Source of the DNA: Heligmosomoides polygyrus polygyrus | Lineage: Eukaryota > Nematoda > Chromadorea > Rhabditida > Heligmosomidae | Reading direction: 5' to 3' | NCBI GenBank assembly: GCA_947396885.1 | Contig: OX377203.1 | Span: forward strand, 30,631,253-30,695,252 | DNA length: 64,000 bases | Shown: piece after piece, positions 35,147-46,530 of the stretch | Numbering within the stretch: the stretch's first letter is position 1 | Layout: each line of letters opens with the position of its first letter | Position numbers and translations under genes: made by a program | Notes under the pieces: model-generated | The model's input: only the letters and a program-made list of their open reading frames with translations | Database searches by the model: none | Told to the model about the DNA's origin: nothing

Positions 35147-37957
35147 TTAAGGTGTGGAAAACCTTTTGCAGACCTGTACAGATAACCTCGTCATGTCTTC
35201 GTATTTACCTAGCAGCAGATTGAAATCACCAAGTGTTCTGTATGTTAGAAAATCAGATCTGACTCGAGTTTTGGCAACTGAAACTCGAAGCTTAAGCTTT
35301 CCTCTTACGGATCTCGTCAGAGCGCCATCAAAGAAATCGGTTGGGTTAACGGATAATTTGTTGCTAATGATCTTGAACATCATGACACGATCTGCTGCTT
35401 TTCTTCTATTCTCGAGCGACGGTAGGCCAAGTAAGACTGATCTTTGAGAAGCATGTGGAATCTGATCGTAGTTCATTGAAAAGCATCTCATCATAAGTTT
35501 TCTAGTGAAGCTATTTTGAACACTTTCCAAAAGCTTGATATCTTTCCTCTTAGTTGGATTGAATACCGTGATTCCCGATTCAACAATTGGCCTCACATAT
35601 GTTTTATAAGCTCGGATATAAATTTCTGGTTGATTTGACTTTAGAGCTCGAAAGAGGTTATATATACGGTAGCCGGCCTTTTTAACGAGAAGTCTGCAGT
35701 GCTGTGAAAAGCATAGATTGGACGTTATGATGAATCCCAGATCGCGGGCTTCTTTTATATTGCTTAGAACCTGACAATTAATACTGTATGTTAGGAACTG
35801 TGGCTGTCTTTTAGATCCTATTGTTAGAAAGCATGTTTTTTCATGTGCAAGTGGTAGACCCCACTTTTCTGCCCAATTGGAGATGTAATTTATCGCGGAC
35901 TGAAGGGATAGTTCATCAGAAGTGTCTACAATTTTTTTGTAAACCTTCACATCATCTGCGTACATTTTACAGGTGACACCCAGATTGGTAAGATAGGTCG
36001 GAAGTTCGTAGGTGTACAGTAAAAATAAGATTGGCGATAACACCGCTCCTTGAGGAACTCCGCTATACGTGGAAAACACTTTCGAAAACTGACCCTTAAT
36101 GCCAACTTGATATGTTCTGCCAGATAAAAATTGCTTTACCCAACATATAATCATAGGGTGGATTCCTACCGCTTCCATTTTAACCAACAGATTGTTCACC
36201 AAGACCTTATCGAAAGCTTTTGCGAAATCAAAATATATAACGTCCGTACGCTTTCTTTCTTCTAGCGCCCTCGTCCAGTCATTAAGAGAGGTAAGAAGGG
36301 CGATTTCGACTGATCTTCCTTTGAGGAAGCCGTATTGATTATCCGAAATTATATTGTGATCTTCAAGATGAATTAATATATGTTTCTTGAGTATCTTCTC
36401 AAAGGTTCGCGCAAATATGGATGTTATGCTGATTGGCCTGTAATTTCTGGGATCAGACCGCAGAGCTTTTTTGTAAATAGGAGTTACGAATGCATGTTTC
36501 CATCTAGCAGGCACCTCAGCTCTAGTATAACTCAGGTTAAATATATGCTCCAAAGGGTAAGCTATATAATAGATGATTTTTTTAATAAAACTAAGAGGGA
36601 TAAAGTCAGGAGAAACTGAGGAAGACGATGGCCACTTAGATAGAATGTCGATGATTTCGTCCTTATGAAACCACAAGGTACTGCTCATTCTCGGAAAATG
36701 CGGAAGATCATCTCTATCATTGCATGTCATACTATCTGAGCAAGTATTTCTCTTGTTGAAGACCTTTTGAAATACTTCCCCTAATAAATCCGCTTTTTCT
36801 TTCTCTGTCGAAGCCAGTTCACCACTGTCTTTCAACAAACTGGGGATATCATTGCTATTCCCTATACGTGATCTTATAAAATTATAGAAGGCTGTTTTAT
36901 CCCTTGTTTCTGTCATTTTTCTTTCTATGTAAAGGTTGTAACGATAAACGGCTCTACTAAGTTTGGTGGATAACGACTCATACAGTGACCAGTCATGACT
37001 ACTACCAGAGGCACGAGCCTTCCTCCAGGCGTAAGAACGACGTTTGTTCAATCTTATGATATAGGTTGGATATCCTTTTTCATCTTCATTGGTTATACGT
37101 ATGGGCACATACAGATCGATTGTATGGTGAAGGATTGCAAGCAACATTTCATATAATTGATCAGCCGAGCTACTAGAATTCATTACACCGATCCAATCAA
37201 TGCTGGCTAGATACGCCTCAATCTGTTGATAGTCAGCGCATTTGAAATCCTGCACCCATTTGGATTCCTTGTTCTTAGGTTTGAAGTCTAAATGGAACGT
37301 AACTGTGGCATGATCACTTGTGCCAATAGGAGGGGCAACATGCACTTCTCTAACAAAGTTTGATTTGTTACAGAGAACAAGGTCCAAAACAGAGTTTCCT
37401 CGTGTGGGAAATTGTACATACTGTTTGAATCTGTGTGATTCGAAAACTTCAGAAAGGATTTTAGATGCATAACCGTTACAATGTGACATTAAGTCTGGCA
37501 GATTAAAATCACCCAATAAAACCGTTGTTTGACTGTTCGCAGAAAAATCGCTAATAGCTTTCGCTAGTAGGCGTGTTCCTACGACACCACAGTTAGGTGT
37601 TCTATATACGCAGATAACCCGAAACGTTATATCCTCTTGCATCAAATCGCAAACTAAGATCTCATAACTATTTGCCACGGACTCACTGAACACTTCAGTG
37701 TACCATAGTGAATTTTTCACCAAAAGTAATAAACCACCGCCTTTTTTAGAGAGTCGATCACATCTAATTTCCAAATAATGGTTACTGACGATACCCAGAA
37801 GAGGTCTCAGCTCATTTTCACTAGTAAGCCATGTTTCAGTTAATAGAACAACTCCATAATCATGAATACGTAGTTCCATAAACAGCGCATTACAATTTCT
37901 TACAAGTGATCGAATGTTAGCTAGTAAGCAGAAACAGCCAGCCCGGTGACCGCTCAA
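35147..37957 (-). CDS. LINE ORF2: endonuclease-reverse transcriptase, CR1/Sam-like (Jockey superfamily)
   Basis: A 936-residue uninterrupted ORF. The N-terminal endonuclease/exonuclease/phosphatase domain (about 10-225) shows ETWL (41-44), a VYRTP strand (118-122), GDFN (149-152) and SDH (214-216), all expected for an apurinic-type nickase that primes reverse transcription on the target. The reverse transcriptase follows with NYRPIS (505-510), FDFAKAFD (576-583), PQGAVLSP (635-642) and the catalytic YADD (666-669). The C-terminal part has the LLESVQNSFTR block of CR1/Jockey-like elements. The listed start is TTG at 37957; the first ATG is near residue 27, which would cut into the endonuclease, so translation is probably coupled to ORF1 termination. 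All catalytic motifs are intact, suggesting a recently active element. Confidence 0.9.
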   Translation of the reverse strand: MSGHRAGCFCLLANIRSLVRNCNALFMELRIHDYGVVLLTETWLTSENELRPLLGIVSNHYLEIRCDRLSKKGGGLLLLVKNSLWYTEVFSESVANSYEILVCDLMQEDITFRVICVYRTPNCGVVGTRLLAKAISDFSANSQTTVLLGDFNLPDLMSHCNGYASKILSEVFESHRFKQYVQFPTRGNSVLDLVLCNKSNFVREVHVAPPIGTSDHATVTFHLDFKPKNKESKWVQDFKCADYQQIEAYLASIDWIGVMNSSSSADQLYEMLLAILHHTIDLYVPIRITNEDEKGYPTYIIRLNKRRSYAWRKARASGSSHDWSLYESLSTKLSRAVYRYNLYIERKMTETRDKTAFYNFIRSRIGNSNDIPSLLKDSGELASTEKEKADLLGEVFQKVFNKRNTCSDSMTCNDRDDLPHFPRMSSTLWFHKDEIIDILSKWPSSSSVSPDFIPLSFIKKIIYYIAYPLEHIFNLSYTRAEVPARWKHAFVTPIYKKALRSDPRNYRPISITSIFARTFEKILKKHILIHLEDHNIISDNQYGFLKGRSVEIALLTSLNDWTRALEERKRTDVIYFDFAKAFDKVLVNNLLVKMEAVGIHPMIICWVKQFLSGRTYQVGIKGQFSKVFSTYSGVPQGAVLSPILFLLYTYELPTYLTNLGVTCKMYADDVKVYKKIVDTSDELSLQSAINYISNWAEKWGLPLAHEKTCFLTIGSKRQPQFLTYSINCQVLSNIKEARDLGFIITSNLCFSQHCRLLVKKAGYRIYNLFRALKSNQPEIYIRAYKTYVRPIVESGITVFNPTKRKDIKLLESVQNSFTRKLMMRCFSMNYDQIPHASQRSVLLGLPSLENRRKAADRVMMFKIISNKLSVNPTDFFDGALTRSVRGKLKLRVSVAKTRVRSDFLTYRTLGDFNLLLGKYEDMTRLSVQVCKRFSTP

Positions 37958-38775
37958 TAGTTTTCCGAGGGAATCCTATTGTGCGGCGTTGAGCTGGCAG
38001 TTTCGTTTGCGGAGGGAACTGGGGAACGAAAACCATCGCGAGCTTGAGTTGCTCGCAAGGAGGTATCATTTCCCAGTCCTCCTGTGGAAAGACGTTGCTC
38101 CCTCCTTCGCATTCTCTCCTCCCATGTTAATGAAGGGCGCACGAAAGTGCCCCTAAGAGTGGGAGAGAAACGTAGGCGATGAGCACGTCTCAGTGCCATC
38201 CGTTGGAATCTGCTGCATGGTAGTACGACCTTTATCAGACGAGGCCTATCTTGTACTGGTCGCCCCATGCGGTAGACAGATAAAGGAGTGCATTCTATGT
38301 TAAGACAGTTAAGCAATTCTACGACTTTAGCAAAGTCATGGGCTAATCTCTCAGAAGAAACAGACGAAGCTGATTCTGGAACATGAAGAAGAACAATAGA
38401 TCTTTCTCTTTCATGATCATCTGTCGATAAAACTGGAGCAGGTTGAGAACGTAGTTGATTTGTTACCACCGCGGAACTTTGCCTTTCAAAGTTAGCAAGC
38501 TTTTCCCTCAAAGAACTATTTTCTTCCCTCAAAAGATGGACTTCTTTCAGTAGCTCAGAGTTCCTTCTGCTGATTTCTTTCATTTCTTCTCTCGTTTCAA
38601 TCAAAAGCTCCATGACTTGCTTCACGTATATCGGAACTTTCCCTCTGCCCATTAACGACTGCAGTTGTCCAATTGCATCACTTGTAGTAACTGTTGACGA
38701 TGACTTTGTCGCAGCTGTAATAGACGAGCGACAGCCCGGAGAGTTCGATGATGTGTTTGTAAGGTTCTTTGCCAT
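37954..38775 (-). CDS. LINE ORF1 protein (coiled coil plus RRM-like/RNA-binding type)
   Basis: A 273-residue ORF, first of two in a non-LTR retrotransposon. Residues 1-50 are rich in Ser/Thr. About residues 55-110 form a charged heptad-like coiled coil (ETREEMKEISRRN, LLREENSSLREKL). Residues 125-215 (SIVLLHVPES ... VELLNCLN ... RPRLIKVVLP) resemble the RRM-like nucleic-acid-binding domain of coiled-coil ORF1 proteins; the tail is basic. No zinc-knuckle CCHC is present. Such proteins coat element RNA as trimers or oligomers in a cytoplasmic RNP. The stop TGA overlaps the first ORF2 codon by two bases (TTGA). No internal stop or frameshift, so the copy looks young. The 5' untranslated end lies right of 38775, perhaps near 38900, but I see no clear boundary. 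Confidence 0.8.
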   Translation of the reverse strand: MAKNLTNTSSNSPGCRSSITAATKSSSTVTTSDAIGQLQSLMGRGKVPIYVKQVMELLIETREEMKEISRRNSELLKEVHLLREENSSLREKLANFERQSSAVVTNQLRSQPAPVLSTDDHERERSIVLLHVPESASSVSSERLAHDFAKVVELLNCLNIECTPLSVYRMGRPVQDRPRLIKVVLPCSRFQRMALRRAHRLRFSPTLRGTFVRPSLTWEERMRRREQRLSTGGLGNDTSLRATQARDGFRSPVPSANETASSTPHNRIPSENY

Positions 38776-39724
38776 CGCCAGCTAAGTTAACCGCTCACAA
38801 GAATTCAGTAACAGTACCTCTCCAAGTGGCAAGTTCCGAAATAATTCACGTTCATAATAATTCAACTTCAGTATAAAATGTGTGAAGGGTGCCCCATCCC
38901 ACTCGACTAGGAAATCGTCCCTGATCGACTAGTTCCTTCCAATTTGTCTAGGTAACATTCCGATACCTGAAAAAGTGTAGGGCTTCGATGCGCTTGATTT
39001 CTCAGCAAAGATTCGAAGAGCCCCAAAGCACTGGTTCATCAAATCAAATGATGCCGCGACGTCTGGCGAAGGAAATCACGTTCGAGTTCACGGACGTCTA
39101 AGAGAGCACGCACTTTTGCCGTTCAAGCCTTCCGAAATCACGCGAATTCAAGTGAAGATCCACTTTTAGGAAGGGCGAGTGGCCCATTCTGGAAAAGGAA
39201 GGGCGGCAAAGAAATTTTAGTGGCGCGCGAACACAAAAAGAGTGCAAAAACGAGGACCATGCACGGCTTGAGGAAACAAGAGGTCATGCAACTAAGCGAG
39301 TTCGTACGCAGAAGATTTCCTTGTCCTTGGACCACCATTAACAAATTAGCGACAGCGGACGCTATGAAAATGCTGAGCCTGACCCTTGCCTTGAAATTTG
39401 AATCACCTTTATTGATTTACTCCCTAATATTGTATAATAAATATTATGTAACAGTTTTCATTACGGTAGGCGAGATAGCGATAGCCTCTTCATAACCGAA
39501 TCTAAAGAACCGGATAGCAGCATTCTGCGAAAAAAAAGAGAAACGAAACGAAGAAAGGCGCGATAAGAAAGTGTAGCAGCAGCTTGAAGTGAAGAGAAAC
39601 TTCAGCAGCAAAGAAAATGAAAATCAAACATTGGAGTAAGGGCTCACTGGATCGTGTTGATCTGTCACTGCTTAAATCCATCTGAGAAAAGTTCAAATAA
39701 TGTTTAAAAATTTCTACATTACAT

Positions 39725-39760
39725 TAGGTTGTCCGGAAAGTTCTCAGCGTATTGTGTTAT
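39725..39760 (+). repeat. Possible mariner-like terminal repeat
   Basis: TTAGGTTGTCCGGAAAGTTC resembles mariner terminal repeats. No matching inverted end was found to the right up to about 41.2 kb, and no transposase piece nearby is certain. Confidence 0.3.
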
Positions 39761-42049
39761 TGTTTTTCGTCTATTGTTAAGTAAAATTCAACTTGCGTTG
39801 AGCATTCATGCTATCTGCACAGAATTTTCTACAAAACCAGCGATGAGATCAACATTTCTTATCTGCAGAAGTTTTACGGAAGTTCTGCGGAGTTTTTTTT
39901 TCTGAGAACTTGCTACTCGACCACACAACAATGCACCGAATTCGTTCTCTAAATTTTTCATTATTCGCATGTGAATCATATTGAAAACAAGCAGATCGAA
40001 GATCATCAAATAAATTAATGAAGTGAGACAATAAAAAATTAATTAAACGAATATTGAGATAGAACATAGCCATCGTTCAGAGAGCTTAAAATGTCCGCGA
40101 TTGCCGCTATGAAAACTACTTTTTAACGGTACCAACTATGCTTCGTGAAGCTTCACAAGCGGTGTAGACTAGCATAGTTCAAATTGTACGACTTGAATTG
40201 GGAGGATTCGTTGTACACTCGCCTATTTTTCACGCAGCCTTCGACAAGAATGTCCAAGAATTCGCTCGCTTCGCGTTGACGTGACTCAGGTAGCGGAGAA
40301 CCCGCCTTCGTTAGGAGGTCTGCTCCTGTAGAAGTCCTTCAACTGCTGGCCTCCGTCGATTTTGCTGAGAACATTTCAAAGGGGTTCACGCTGTGCTCAA
40401 GCTGCCTGCTCTTCTCTTGCATTCTTTGAGAGCTCGTCCCACACTTGCATACAACGTGCGTTAGCCGTTCAACACCTCGATAAAGGCCAGTTTATTGTTG
40501 AAATCGGTCACAGTTGAGAAAGTAACATGTGGAAAATATTTGACTCCAAAAATAGCCAGGGTGTGGCAGTTGTTCAAAAGTCGACGAGAGCTGGCTCCAC
40601 AAGCATGAAAACTCCTTTTCTCCCTTGGTCGGAGTGTGTCAATCTCTGCTTGGAACAAATATGGTGCGTAGCGTAATATGGCTCTTCACTTGGACCAACT
40701 CTGAGAAACGAAACCGAAACAATGGCAAACAGCACATATTCTCAGGATGCGTCAACAAAGGCCAGCTAACCTTTGGCAGATGGAATTTAACTTCGATTAA
40801 TTATTTTGTTACATTAAACGTAACTAACGAATAAGAAGGCGACCGAGCGGAAGCACATTTTAAGGCAAGGTACTTTGGTTTCGAAGAACCTTCTATGCAC
40901 CATCGGTTGGGTGAAGAGAGTTTTTGCAGAGAGCCGACTAGGAATCCGAAAAATGAAAGCAACGGAATTAACGACAGCTTACCGCGGAGCTTCACGGCAA
41001 ACTTGGATCGGTGCATTCTTTACGGAATTTGAAGCAATAGAAATAAAGCAAAAAGGAGAACCCAGCTAAGTGAACAAGCACGTCGGACGGAATGGCCAGT
41101 TTGCAGGAGGCGCAGTGTTCGTGCTTATAAGCAATCCCCTTTAGGATTGGATTCGCTACAAGGCCAACCGAGCTTTTCGCCTCCAGCATCGGCTAGTCAA
41201 CAAGGATAGAGTTGTGCAGATAGCCTAAACCTGCAGGTCATTGTAGAGGCGGAGTTGGACCTCAGACTGCTTTGTTAAGAGGAGCTTTTACACACTGCTT
41301 TTCATACGGTGGTGAGAGATCTGATTTGAAAAAACCAGAGCATTCGATGGACACTACACTTCCGACAAATTTGAAGACCATTACCGTACTCCTAAAGAAA
41401 TCGTTTACAACCCTGAATAGGCCATTTTGAAAGGTTCCGCCGGAAATTCGCTGCCCTCCTTAGTGAGCGAGAAGTGAATGCGATTCGTATGGGTGCCCAA
41501 TGCACACTTATTTGAGGGTGATAGTTGGCATAGAATTCAGAGAGAAATATGGCCTAGGTGCAGAATCGAACTCGAGATCAATGTTCGCAAGCAGCGCTGC
41601 CTGCTGACTGCACAGCTAAACGTCTCCAGCTCAGATAACCTTATTCGCTCCAGATGTTTTGCTTTCGCTCACGCATTCCCTGCACGTTCTGATCTGCAGT
41701 TGGTTCGGTCAGTGAAACAGGATCACGAAAGTAAGGAAGAATTGAAGAACAGAAACAGTCCTTCTGGGACAGACCAGCACTGCAGCAGTCATGAGTGATG
41801 ATAGAGGAAGTCGATGAAAACGGCGGTTGGGGAAGAGAAGGGCGGTGCATTCTGAATAGAATTCTGATGAGGGTAATGACTTCTAACGCCTCGCTAATGT
41901 GGTCTTTCTGAGCTGCTTCTCTTCATGCGCCTATGATACTAGCGTTGCGTGAAATGCATTAGAGTTTTTGTTAAGATCGATTATACACAGTAAAGATTTT
42001 TGTGTTTGCTAGCTTTTCTGAACAAACAGCTCCCATTTCCATAGGCCAG

Positions 42050-42100
42050 TGACTTAGTGAATAAGTCAGTAATAAATAAATAAAAGAAAAATAAAAATAT
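42050..42100 (+). repeat. LINE 3' end signature (stem-loop plus AAAT tail)
   Basis: Perfect 7-bp stem TGACTTA / TAAGTCA (42050-42068) directly before an AAAT-type tail. Same architecture as the 3' ends of the LINEs at 35.0 and 61.5 kb, with a different stem sequence. Confidence 0.5.
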
Positions 42101-44123
42101 CTAAAAAACAGAGCGGTACAAGGTCGTTTAGTGATTCAAAAGGTTTCGATAGAGGTAAATTCCAAAGAAACAGGCGAGTAAATCAAAAACGAGCACTAGA
42201 GTCGATGTGCTACACTGATGAGATGTAGCGAATTGCTCCTAAAAATAGAGTGAGCAAGGCCTAGAGCCGGAGCTTGTCCTACTAAATGTTATGTGGAACT
42301 CATTCTAGCGAGCAATTTCCTATGAGAGACTGAGTGAGAGGAGTTGGCCGAGTATCTCCGGGCAATGTTCGCCGAGGTGCATCATTACCCGCCGAACTTT
42401 TTCGATGAGAAATCGTTTCCCATTTACCACAAATCACCAACGTAAGATAAGATCGTTGTAGATACGGTCGTTGGCCCTACTTCATGAGGGTGGATGACGG
42501 CTGGACCTCGTTCTGCCATGATTTGCTGCGGAGCACATCAGAGTGGAGGTTTCGTTCTTCGGAGGATATTCTTTCCAGGGCACAAGCAAAACGGACTGAA
42601 GATTTTCGTAGTGTGTTTGGGGAAAAGCGGCTAGTGTTTCCCTTTCTCATAACTGCTCAAGGAACGACCAAACATTGAAGTGAATTTGAAAGGAAAAAAA
42701 GCATATGACGACGTCATCAAACAAAAACATGAATGAAACATGAATCAAACATGAATGACGAGGTCATCTCATCGCATGCGTATGCGTAATAATTTGTAAA
42801 ACTTCCAAAAAACGAACAATTTTTAAATCAGAGAAAAAATAAGAATTTTGGCACGTTCCTCTGTGCGAATGCAAAAGCCATAGGCACACTTGGTTTACCA
42901 CACTTTGCGCTTGCCAATGCAGTGGAGCCGGAAAGTGTCCAGTTCAATGAGAAAAGCTACTTTTGTGAAATCGGTAAGGTGTTGCAGATGCGAAAGCAAA
43001 CTGGTGAGAGGCATAGTTCCCATCGTTTCCCTCAGTCATACCTTAAAAACTCGCGCGGAAGCGCGTAGCGCCGTCTAAAGCGACCGTCAGCGTAGATCTG
43101 GTAGCATTTGTCTTCCTCAAATTTAAAGACACTACAACAGCCTTCAGGGAGTTACCCAATTTTTTCTACCTCCTTCGGAGAAGTGACCATCTAATGTGTT
43201 CACATCTTAGGAAAAGAGCCCGTTTGAGGTTCGTCCTTCAGCCAAGAAATCTACACTGACCTTTATGTTCCTTCCGAATTCAAAAATGAAGCATAACAGG
43301 ATCAGATCAAGGTATATACAGTCTGTGAAGAGCAGTATTCGAGAGCGGGTAAGTTCTCTACACAGCACAGCTAAAGGCTCTCTTAGAGCACTTAAAGTGC
43401 AACTAGAAAGTCGTAGAGAGATTAAAACGTACATCTGGAGCAACGCTACACTTTTGACTATATAAAGAGAGTAGAACTCACTTGTACGTTTCGCACAACG
43501 AGCATCAGCCTGTAGTCAAAAACTGTCATTTTCTTCGAGCTATCAAGGAGGTGAGACTAGGTTAATGAGCACGTCGTCATTAGGCGTATCGTTGCTTTGA
43601 ATTATCTTCGATTACGCTTAAATCTACCAACTTTTATACGGCAGGCGGTAGAGGCGCTGCCTCAGCGGAAAGTCCAGGACGATCTGAAGTTCGATGAGCA
43701 ACCAAACCAACTAAATGAGCCGTTCAACCTATCAGAGATTGGCGGGTTGGTGAGTTGGAGTCGGGCGCATCTCCAAAGGACACTGAATTGTCTGCCAGCT
43801 GGCTACCATAGGCCATTGGATGGGCCAAATACCTGAGCTTATCTTCATGATATTACATACAAGTGCAAAATGACGCACATCTCGAAACGGGAGTGGTTAA
43901 CGTCGGCCTCTACCCTTCGTTTCCTTGCGTCTGTTTTCAGATGACATCCACCACAACAGCGGATTGACGGACGCTTTCAACTACATTATGATTCAAATTT
44001 GCCACAAGGATGACCGAAATTGAAGAAGACATCGAAAAGAATATTTAAAAAATAGAGAGCAATACCAATACTGCCCAACAGCCTTACAAATGTCAAGCAG
44101 TATTCTTTTGAAGTGACACAAAA

Positions 44124-44212
44124 AGTGAAGGATGAAGGTCGGCATCAATCGCTCCTTACGTGGGGTGCGTTACGCATTCCACGCTTTCGGAATATCATAG
44201 GGGCAGAATGGG
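44124..44212 (-). repeat. SINE fragment, reversed
   Basis: AAGTGAAGGATGAAGG tail and GGGGTGCGTTACGCATTCC match the 3' part of the SINE. Confidence 0.55.
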
Positions 44213-44485
44213 TCATTAATTTATAAAACTCTTGCTTTCTTCCGACAGCAGATGGGATCGAGCTGACCACCGCTTTATTCTCGACAAAAAGGCAAGTCTG
44301 CTACAAATTCGAAGAGAATGGACGGTTAGAGCAGTTGCTTGACAGAGTGGAACCCGAATCTTGAACCGATTCGAGGCACACTCGAGATCCAGCTCCTTTC
44401 CGACGTCGGGGAGTGAATACAAAACGTGGATACAATCTTAGACTGAGACTGATCACATGTACAAAAGAAACTCCTCACAACCAGG

Positions 44486-44649
44486 GCCGGATTCGTCAAC
44501 GACCTGCAGCAGTTTAACGAATTAAACCAGCCGAAATCCCTGATTGTGCGGCTTATCAAGCGATTCGGTGAAGCATTTCGCCATATCGCTTGATAAGCCG
44601 CGCTATGAGGGATTCCGTTAAATCGCTATGAGTCGTTGACGAATCCGGC
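44486..44649. mobile_element. MITE of the GGCCGGATTC family, copy 1
   Basis: Inverted ends GGCCGGATTCGTCAACGAC / GTCGTTGACGAATCCGGCC, flanked by CCAG on both sides (44482-44485, 44650-44653). The inside forms a further long hairpin around GCGGCTTATCAAGCGAT. About 164 bp, no coding capacity. Confidence 0.75.
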
Positions 44650-44984
44650 CCCAGAGATGAAAGAATCTATTGAGTAGGACAGAGCTGTATCCTGTCAAAT
44701 GAAGTGCAAGCAATGAATGCACATAACCATAGCGCCACACCTAATAACTGGAGGAAAGCAACGAAAACAACGATCCAGAAAAACAGAAAAAATAAGCAAT
44801 ACAACGTGTTACTCGCGAGATTCACACGAAATGGAGAGGATGAAGATCGAAAGAACCGTTGAGGCACGTCACCCACAGTGAGCAACAGTGACACTGCAGC
44901 AATGCTGAGGTTCTGGAGGAAACACGAAGAGCTGTCCATGTTCGACTTTCGATGAAGCTTGGCGTCGCGTTGTTAAACTGTAAA

Positions 44985-45205
44985 TGTTTTCGCGTTCCAG
45001 CCGTTGATGAGGATTGTTATCCACTTTTTCATTCGCCTTACGCTTCGGCGAGTTTCGCCTCCTTCAGAGCCTCGAATATGTATGTAGATGTAAATGCCCG
45101 TAAAGGTGCTTCGGACTATTTCAGGTTCTGAAGAAGGCAAAACTCGCTAAGGCGTAAGCCGAATAGAAGGTGGATCCTGGTCAGCGGCTATAACAAGAAC
45201 ACGCT
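44985..45205. repeat. Inverted repeat, about 80-bp arms
   Basis: Left arm complement GGCTCTGAAGGAGGCG-AAACTCGCC and right arm GGTTCTGAAGAAGGCAAAA then CTCGCTAAGGCGTAAGCCG are diverged copies in opposite orientation, extending through GTGGAT and CAGCGGCT. The core resembles ends of retroelement repeats but I cannot classify it. Confidence 0.55.
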
Positions 45206-45349
45206 AACGGAGAGACGAAGCTGTAGGCTAGAGAACATTTGAGAGCCTTTTGTCCTTATTAGTCTAGTGAGCCTGAACTCGTATAAAGGGTCACTTAAGC
45301 CCATTAGCAATCAGGGAGGGAGGAATCATTGCCAACACCACGAAAACGC

Positions 45350-45560
45350 TTAACAAATTTGAGACAAGCGATCGCATTAGCCAGTTCGTCGAAGATCAAC
45401 CTGGCTTTAGCGTGTCCGTGCGGCAGCCCCTGGAGGAACAGCCGTTGGCGGCTGGATTATGCGGAATGTCAAAAAAACGCCGGGTGCCCTCCAACGCTGG
45501 GAGAGGAACACCGTCTGCGTGAAATTCGACGCCTTCCCCATACTTGGCCAACATCCATCC
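45350..45560 (+). pseudogene. RTE-type LINE fragment, old
   Basis: Reads as a diverged version of the same C-terminal RTE block: RQAIALASSSKIN, then RWRLDYAECQKN-AGCPPT, parallel to [13 protein letters not shown] and [10 protein letters not shown] of the better copy. Several substitutions alter the tryptophan/arginine motifs, so it is not functional. Confidence 0.5.
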
Positions 45561-46113
45561 ACTAGGATGTTTTGGCACATATCTGGATATCAGGAGACGG
45601 TAATAGAGTTCATCTGGGGAGCTGTTAGTTGGTTTCTTGGAGGCCTGGTTGTGTTGGCGATGCTTTGGAATGGAGCACTTTCGCTCTTAACGTCTTTCGA
45701 GTCACAAGAAACCCAGCGGAAGCAAGGGTGTCCACATTCTCATCCGTAGGCGGCTGGCATGGCCAGGCGCTAACGGTGTTGGCAGACCGATCCACGGACA
45801 GTGAACAGTGAGTCGGCGACGAACATCGAGGGGGTTGCAGTGTCAACAGCCACTTCTTGGGTGTGGTTTTTCAGAGCAGTTGGCGCTTGCCGACAGAAGG
45901 AGGCGTCTTCGGAAGCCGGTGTCACGGCGCGAAGGGACGACACTCGTCGGCAACGACGAAATGAGAACAACGAGTGGCGATGACGCGGCCGCCGCAGGGG
46001 CGATTAGCTGCGCTGCAGCTCCCGACGTCCGTGTGCTGCTCGGCCGCAGGGGCTGAAGAGTCTCAGCGAGGAGCACGACCGCCGAGGCGTCAGGGAGCCG
46101 AAGGAGTAATCCA

Positions 46114-46377
46114 ATGAACAGCAGCCGCTGGCCGCCCGACTCGGCCGGCTCGCAGACCTCGACAGACCTCTTCTCCCACCTCGAACTCATGCTCGACGAG
46201 AGCGAGGACGACGACGACGGTGAAGACGACCCTCTCGGCGATCGCAGCCCGCAAACAGAATGCGATAACATGAAAGACGATAGCGAAGCGGATTTCACGT
46301 CCGGCCATCACCCACCGATTCAACGCCATTCTATATTTACACTGGGGCTTCGTGCCCCTTTCAGCTCTAGTGCCTAA
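46114..46377 (+). CDS. Putative first coding exon of an unidentified gene, acidic N-terminus
   Basis: An 87-codon ORF in a GC-rich island (about 45800-46290), unlike the AT-rich surroundings. The protein starts MNSSRWPPDSAGS, has an amphipathic-looking FSHLELMLDES segment and an acidic run (ESEDDDDGEDD, residues about 29-39), then becomes low in complexity. The pattern suits an intrinsically disordered N-terminus of a nuclear or cytosolic regulatory protein. A possible donor GTGAAG lies inside the acidic run and another weak one near 46299, so the true exon may be shorter. A minus-strand ORF over the same bases is Ser-rich and looks like its shadow. I do not recognise the family and found no downstream exon with certainty. 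Confidence 0.4.
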   Translation: MNSSRWPPDSAGSQTSTDLFSHLELMLDESEDDDDGEDDPLGDRSPQTECDNMKDDSEADFTSGHHPPIQRHSIFTLGLRAPFSSSA

Positions 46378-46530
46378 ACACATATGAAAGTACGAATACA
46401 CACAAAAATAGCCGGCGCGAAGATCTCTAAATACAGCTGGATAAATCCGAAAGTCTGCAAGACTCACGTCATTTGTGCGTGAAAAGAACTGATGAGTACC
46501 TCGATAGAACCCTTGATGATGTTCGATATT

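Larger units (their letters stand above)
34969..38900 (-). mobile_element. Near-complete non-LTR retrotransposon (LINE), both ORFs intact
   Basis: The element reads leftward: ORF1, ORF2, a short 3' UTR of about 140 bases, a perfect 6-bp stem-loop (arms 35003-35008 and 35011-35016) and an AAAT-type tail (34969-35000 on the plus strand as ATTT). It lies about 1.6 kb upstream of the receptor's first exon on the same strand. The right boundary is approximate; I found no target-site duplication by eye. It is the only stretch of the window with multi-kilobase open frames. Confidence 0.8.
39000..44120. other. Gene-poor stretch
   Basis: Apart from a mariner-like end and a LINE tail I see no gene; short ORFs here lack domains or splice support. 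Confidence 0.4.

Noticed and set aside
44985..45205. A second hammerhead ribozyme around CTGAAGGAGGCGAAAC
   Set aside because: The core reads CTGAAGG where CTGANGA is needed, and there is no proper cleavage triplet after the second core.
45843..46298. Minus-strand 151-codon Ser/Ala/Leu-rich ORF
   Set aside because: It is opposite the GC-rich plus-strand ORF; composition fits a shadow of that frame.
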